Positions 62,133 through 64,000 of a stretch of 64,000 bases of DNA are shown here, piece after piece (positions within the stretch are counted from its first letter, which is position 1; the number at the start of each line of letters is the position of its first letter). The notes beneath the pieces are model-generated. The model was not told where the DNA came from. It saw only the letters and a list, made by a program, of their open reading frames with translations, and made no database searches. The stretch is from Flavobacterium cerinum (lineage in GTDB: Bacteria; Bacteroidota; Bacteroidia; Flavobacteriales; Flavobacteriaceae). A program made the translations under genes and the position numbers. The stretch spans positions 3,720,001 through 3,784,000 of the forward strand of contig NZ_CP101751.1 in assembly GCF_024496085.1 (NCBI RefSeq), in the 5' to 3' direction.

Positions 62133-62273
62133 CATTAGAAACGGGAAAGTCATTTCCATATCGAAAAGTTTTAAAATACAGCAATACTCAATTTTGCTTT
62201 AAAACTCCTTTTCCGAATCTAATTCACTTTATTCTGAAAAAGCATAAATTGCTATAATTTTAAAGACAAGATA

Positions 62274-62837
62274 ATGATTGCAGAAGAAGTTCATAAAGCA
62301 TATGAAGTCATCAAAAACGGAGGAATCATCTTATATCCTACCGATACGGTTTGGGGAATCGGATGTGACGCCACCAACCCGGAAGCAGTAAAAAAAATTT
62401 ACGCGCTTAAACAACGGGAAGAAAGCAAAAGTATGATCGTACTGATGAACGGTGACCGCATGGTATACAATGTTTTTAAAGACATACCTGAAGTAGCCTG
62501 GCAAATCCTGGATCTTTCTGAAAAACCAACAACTTTAATCCTGGATAATCCGCGAAATGTAGCGCCTAATATTATCGGACAGGATAATACATTAGGAATG
62601 CGAATCGTTAAAGAACCATTCTGCTTTAAACTGATGGAACGGATGAAAGTACCGTTGGTTTCAACCTCAGCGAATATCAGCGGTGAACCGACACCAAAAT
62701 CATTTAAAGAAATAAGCCCAGCAATTTTGCAAGGCGTTGACTATGTTGTAAATTTGCACCACGATAAAATCGGCGGAAAACCGTCGACCATCATCAAACT
62801 GTCTGGGAACAGTGAGGTAAAAATTATACGAAAATAA
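62274..62837 (+). CDS. tsaC: L-threonylcarbamoyladenylate synthase
   Basis: A 187-aa YrdC/Sua5-type protein. It makes threonylcarbamoyl-AMP from threonine, bicarbonate and ATP for the t6A modification at position 37 of ANN-decoding tRNAs. YPTDTVWGIGCDATN, KIYALKQREESKSMIVL and STSANISGEPTPKSF are the family motifs. It lacks the C-terminal Sua5 domain, so it is the short TsaC form. The CCA-adding enzyme gene begins 30 bp downstream, so two tRNA-maturation genes are adjacent. Confidence 0.95.
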   Translation: MIAEEVHKAYEVIKNGGIILYPTDTVWGIGCDATNPEAVKKIYALKQREESKSMIVLMNGDRMVYNVFKDIPEVAWQILDLSEKPTTLILDNPRNVAPNIIGQDNTLGMRIVKEPFCFKLMERMKVPLVSTSANISGEPTPKSFKEISPAILQGVDYVVNLHHDKIGGKPSTIIKLSGNSEVKIIRK

Positions 62838-62867
62838 ACAGGTTTCCTGCGAACGCAGTTACGATTA

Positions 62868-64000
62868 ATGAAAAAACAAACTTCATATAAAGAGGCATTA
62901 CAGTCAAAAATTTTTGAAATTATTTCCAATGCGGCTAAAGAATTACAAGTCGAGTCCTATGTTATCGGCGGATTTGTAAGAGATTTGATTCTGGAACGCA
63001 ATCATAAAAAGGACATCGATATCGTAGCTGTAGGCAGTGGTATCGAACTGGCTTTAAAAGTATCCGAATTGATCCCGCATAATCCAAAAGTACAGGTTTT
63101 CAAAAACTACGGAACGGCGATGCTTCGCTATGAAGACATGGATATCGAATTTGTTGGCGCCCGTAAAGAATCCTATCATTTCGACAGTCGTAATCCTGTT
63201 GTGGAAAACGGCACACTTGAAGATGATCAAAATCGTCGTGATTTTACAATCAATGCATTGGCTTTATCGTTAAATGAAGAAAATTACGGTGATCTGATCG
63301 ATCCTTTTAACGGATTAACCGATCTGGAAAACAAAATTATCAAAACACCTTTGGATCCGGATATCACCTATTCTGATGATCCATTGCGTATGATGCGTGC
63401 GATTCGTTTTGCTTCGCAACTTAATTTTACTATCGAAACGGAGTCTCTAAATTCCATTTCCCGAAACAAAGACCGGATTACTATTATTTCCGGAGAGCGT
63501 ATCGTAGAAGAGTTAAACAAAATTTTATCCTCAGAAAAACCTTCCATCGGATTCCTGTTATTATATCAAACCGGGTTACTGGACATTATCCTTCCGGAAT
63601 TAACCGCTTTAAATCAGGTTGAAGAAATAGAGGGTCATACCCACAAAAACAATTTTTATCATACGCTGGAAGTAGTCGATAATATTTGTCCGAATACAGA
63701 TGATGTATGGTTACGTTGGTCGGCTTTACTTCACGATATCGGAAAAGCACCGACAAAACGTTTTAATAAAAAACAAGGATGGACATTCCACGGACATGAA
63801 TTTTTAGGCGGCAAAATGGTCAAAAGAATATTTGAACGTTTACATATGCCGTTAAACCACAAAATGAAATTTGTTCAGAAAATGGTAATGATGAGTTCCC
63901 GACCGATTGTATTGGCTCAGGATATTGTTACCGATTCTGCCGTTCGTCGTCTGGTTTTCGATGCCGGAGAAGATGTAGAAAATCTAATGACATTATGTGA
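62868..64000 (+). CDS. cca: CCA tRNA nucleotidyltransferase, 5' part
   Basis: Runs off the window end after 377 codons. Adds or repairs the 3' CCA end of tRNA. The class II polymerase head has SYVIGGFVRDLIL, KKDIDIVAVGSG (D-x-D metal site), RRDFTINALAL, and DPLRMMRAIRFASQLNF. An HD domain follows (LLHDIGKAPT and the HGHEFLG segment), giving the bacterial CCA/poly(A)-polymerase plus HD architecture with possible phosphatase activity. ATG 62868 (MKKQTSYKEAL) starts 30 bp after tsaC. Confidence 0.94.
   Translation, partial: MKKQTSYKEALQSKIFEIISNAAKELQVESYVIGGFVRDLILERNHKKDIDIVAVGSGIELALKVSELIPHNPKVQVFKNYGTAMLRYEDMDIEFVGARKESYHFDSRNPVVENGTLEDDQNRRDFTINALALSLNEENYGDLIDPFNGLTDLENKIIKTPLDPDITYSDDPLRMMRAIRFASQLNFTIETESLNSISRNKDRITIISGERIVEELNKILSSEKPSIGFLLLYQTGLLDIILPELTALNQVEEIEGHTHKNNFYHTLEVVDNICPNTDDVWLRWSALLHDIGKAPTKRFNKKQGWTFHGHEFLGGKMVKRIFERLHMPLNHKMKFVQKMVMMSSRPIVLAQDIVTDSAVRRLVFDAGEDVENLMTLC

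Overview
The window looks like a chromosomal segment of a Flavobacteriaceae bacterium (Flavobacterium or a close relative). The evidence is AT-rich DNA, Bacteroidetes-type promoters (-7 box TAnnTTTG, sometimes with a -33 TTG), few Shine-Dalgarno-like leaders, and typical Bacteroidetes families: a Kdp operon with an embedded porin and a split KdpD, an imelysin/DUF4856/HTTM/TonB-receptor locus, CarboxypepD_reg-like proteins and YARHG lipoproteins. No rRNA, tRNA, CRISPR array, insertion sequence or prophage was recognised.

Layout. 1-5.7 kb: the 5' part of prfB with a programmed +1 frameshift site, threonine aldolase, lysA, a Tat-exported alkaline phosphatase, and a DUF4065 (Panacea-type) antitoxin overlapping a putative toxin. 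5.8-16.1 kb: a complete potassium-uptake locus comprising a sigma54-type response regulator, a 93-aa protein, two micro-proteins (one is KdpF), kdpA, kdpB, kdpC, a porin, a KdpD sensor module without kinase, and a separate histidine kinase. 16.2-23.7 kb: an accessory block. A forward operon encodes a small membrane protein, two large paralogous proteins of unknown function and a phage-type N-acetylmuramidase, all without export signals. A convergent operon encodes a 138-aa protein, a membrane protein, a histidine kinase and a LuxR-type regulator. GGGA-N3-5-TCCC dyads lie upstream of both operons. This is the best candidate here for an undescribed system.

23.8-26.3 kb: an alkylation-damage operon (AraC-MGMT Ada, a 2OG-Fe(II) oxygenase, a stand-alone Ada zinc domain, AlkB). 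26.4-40.5 kb: mostly housekeeping (rdgB, DEAD-box helicase, trmH-like methyltransferase, ECF sigma/anti-sigma, a cysteine-free sirtuin, purB, CPA2 antiporter, guaB). 40.5-46.7 kb: an iron-acquisition-like locus. 46.8-49.8 kb: HMG-CoA lyase, pyrD, dapD. 49.8-62.0 kb: a surface-polysaccharide/LPS cluster of nine glycosyltransferase-like genes (one a GT2-GT4 fusion), a sugar aminotransferase and a NeuD/PglD-like acyltransferase, with an orphan coding remnant between two transcription units. 62.2-64 kb: tsaC and the start of a CCA-adding enzyme gene that runs off the end.

All calls come from reading the sequence and recalling family motifs; no database search was run. Start codons were chosen from family N-termini, promoter position and overlaps, and several differ from the longest open frame.
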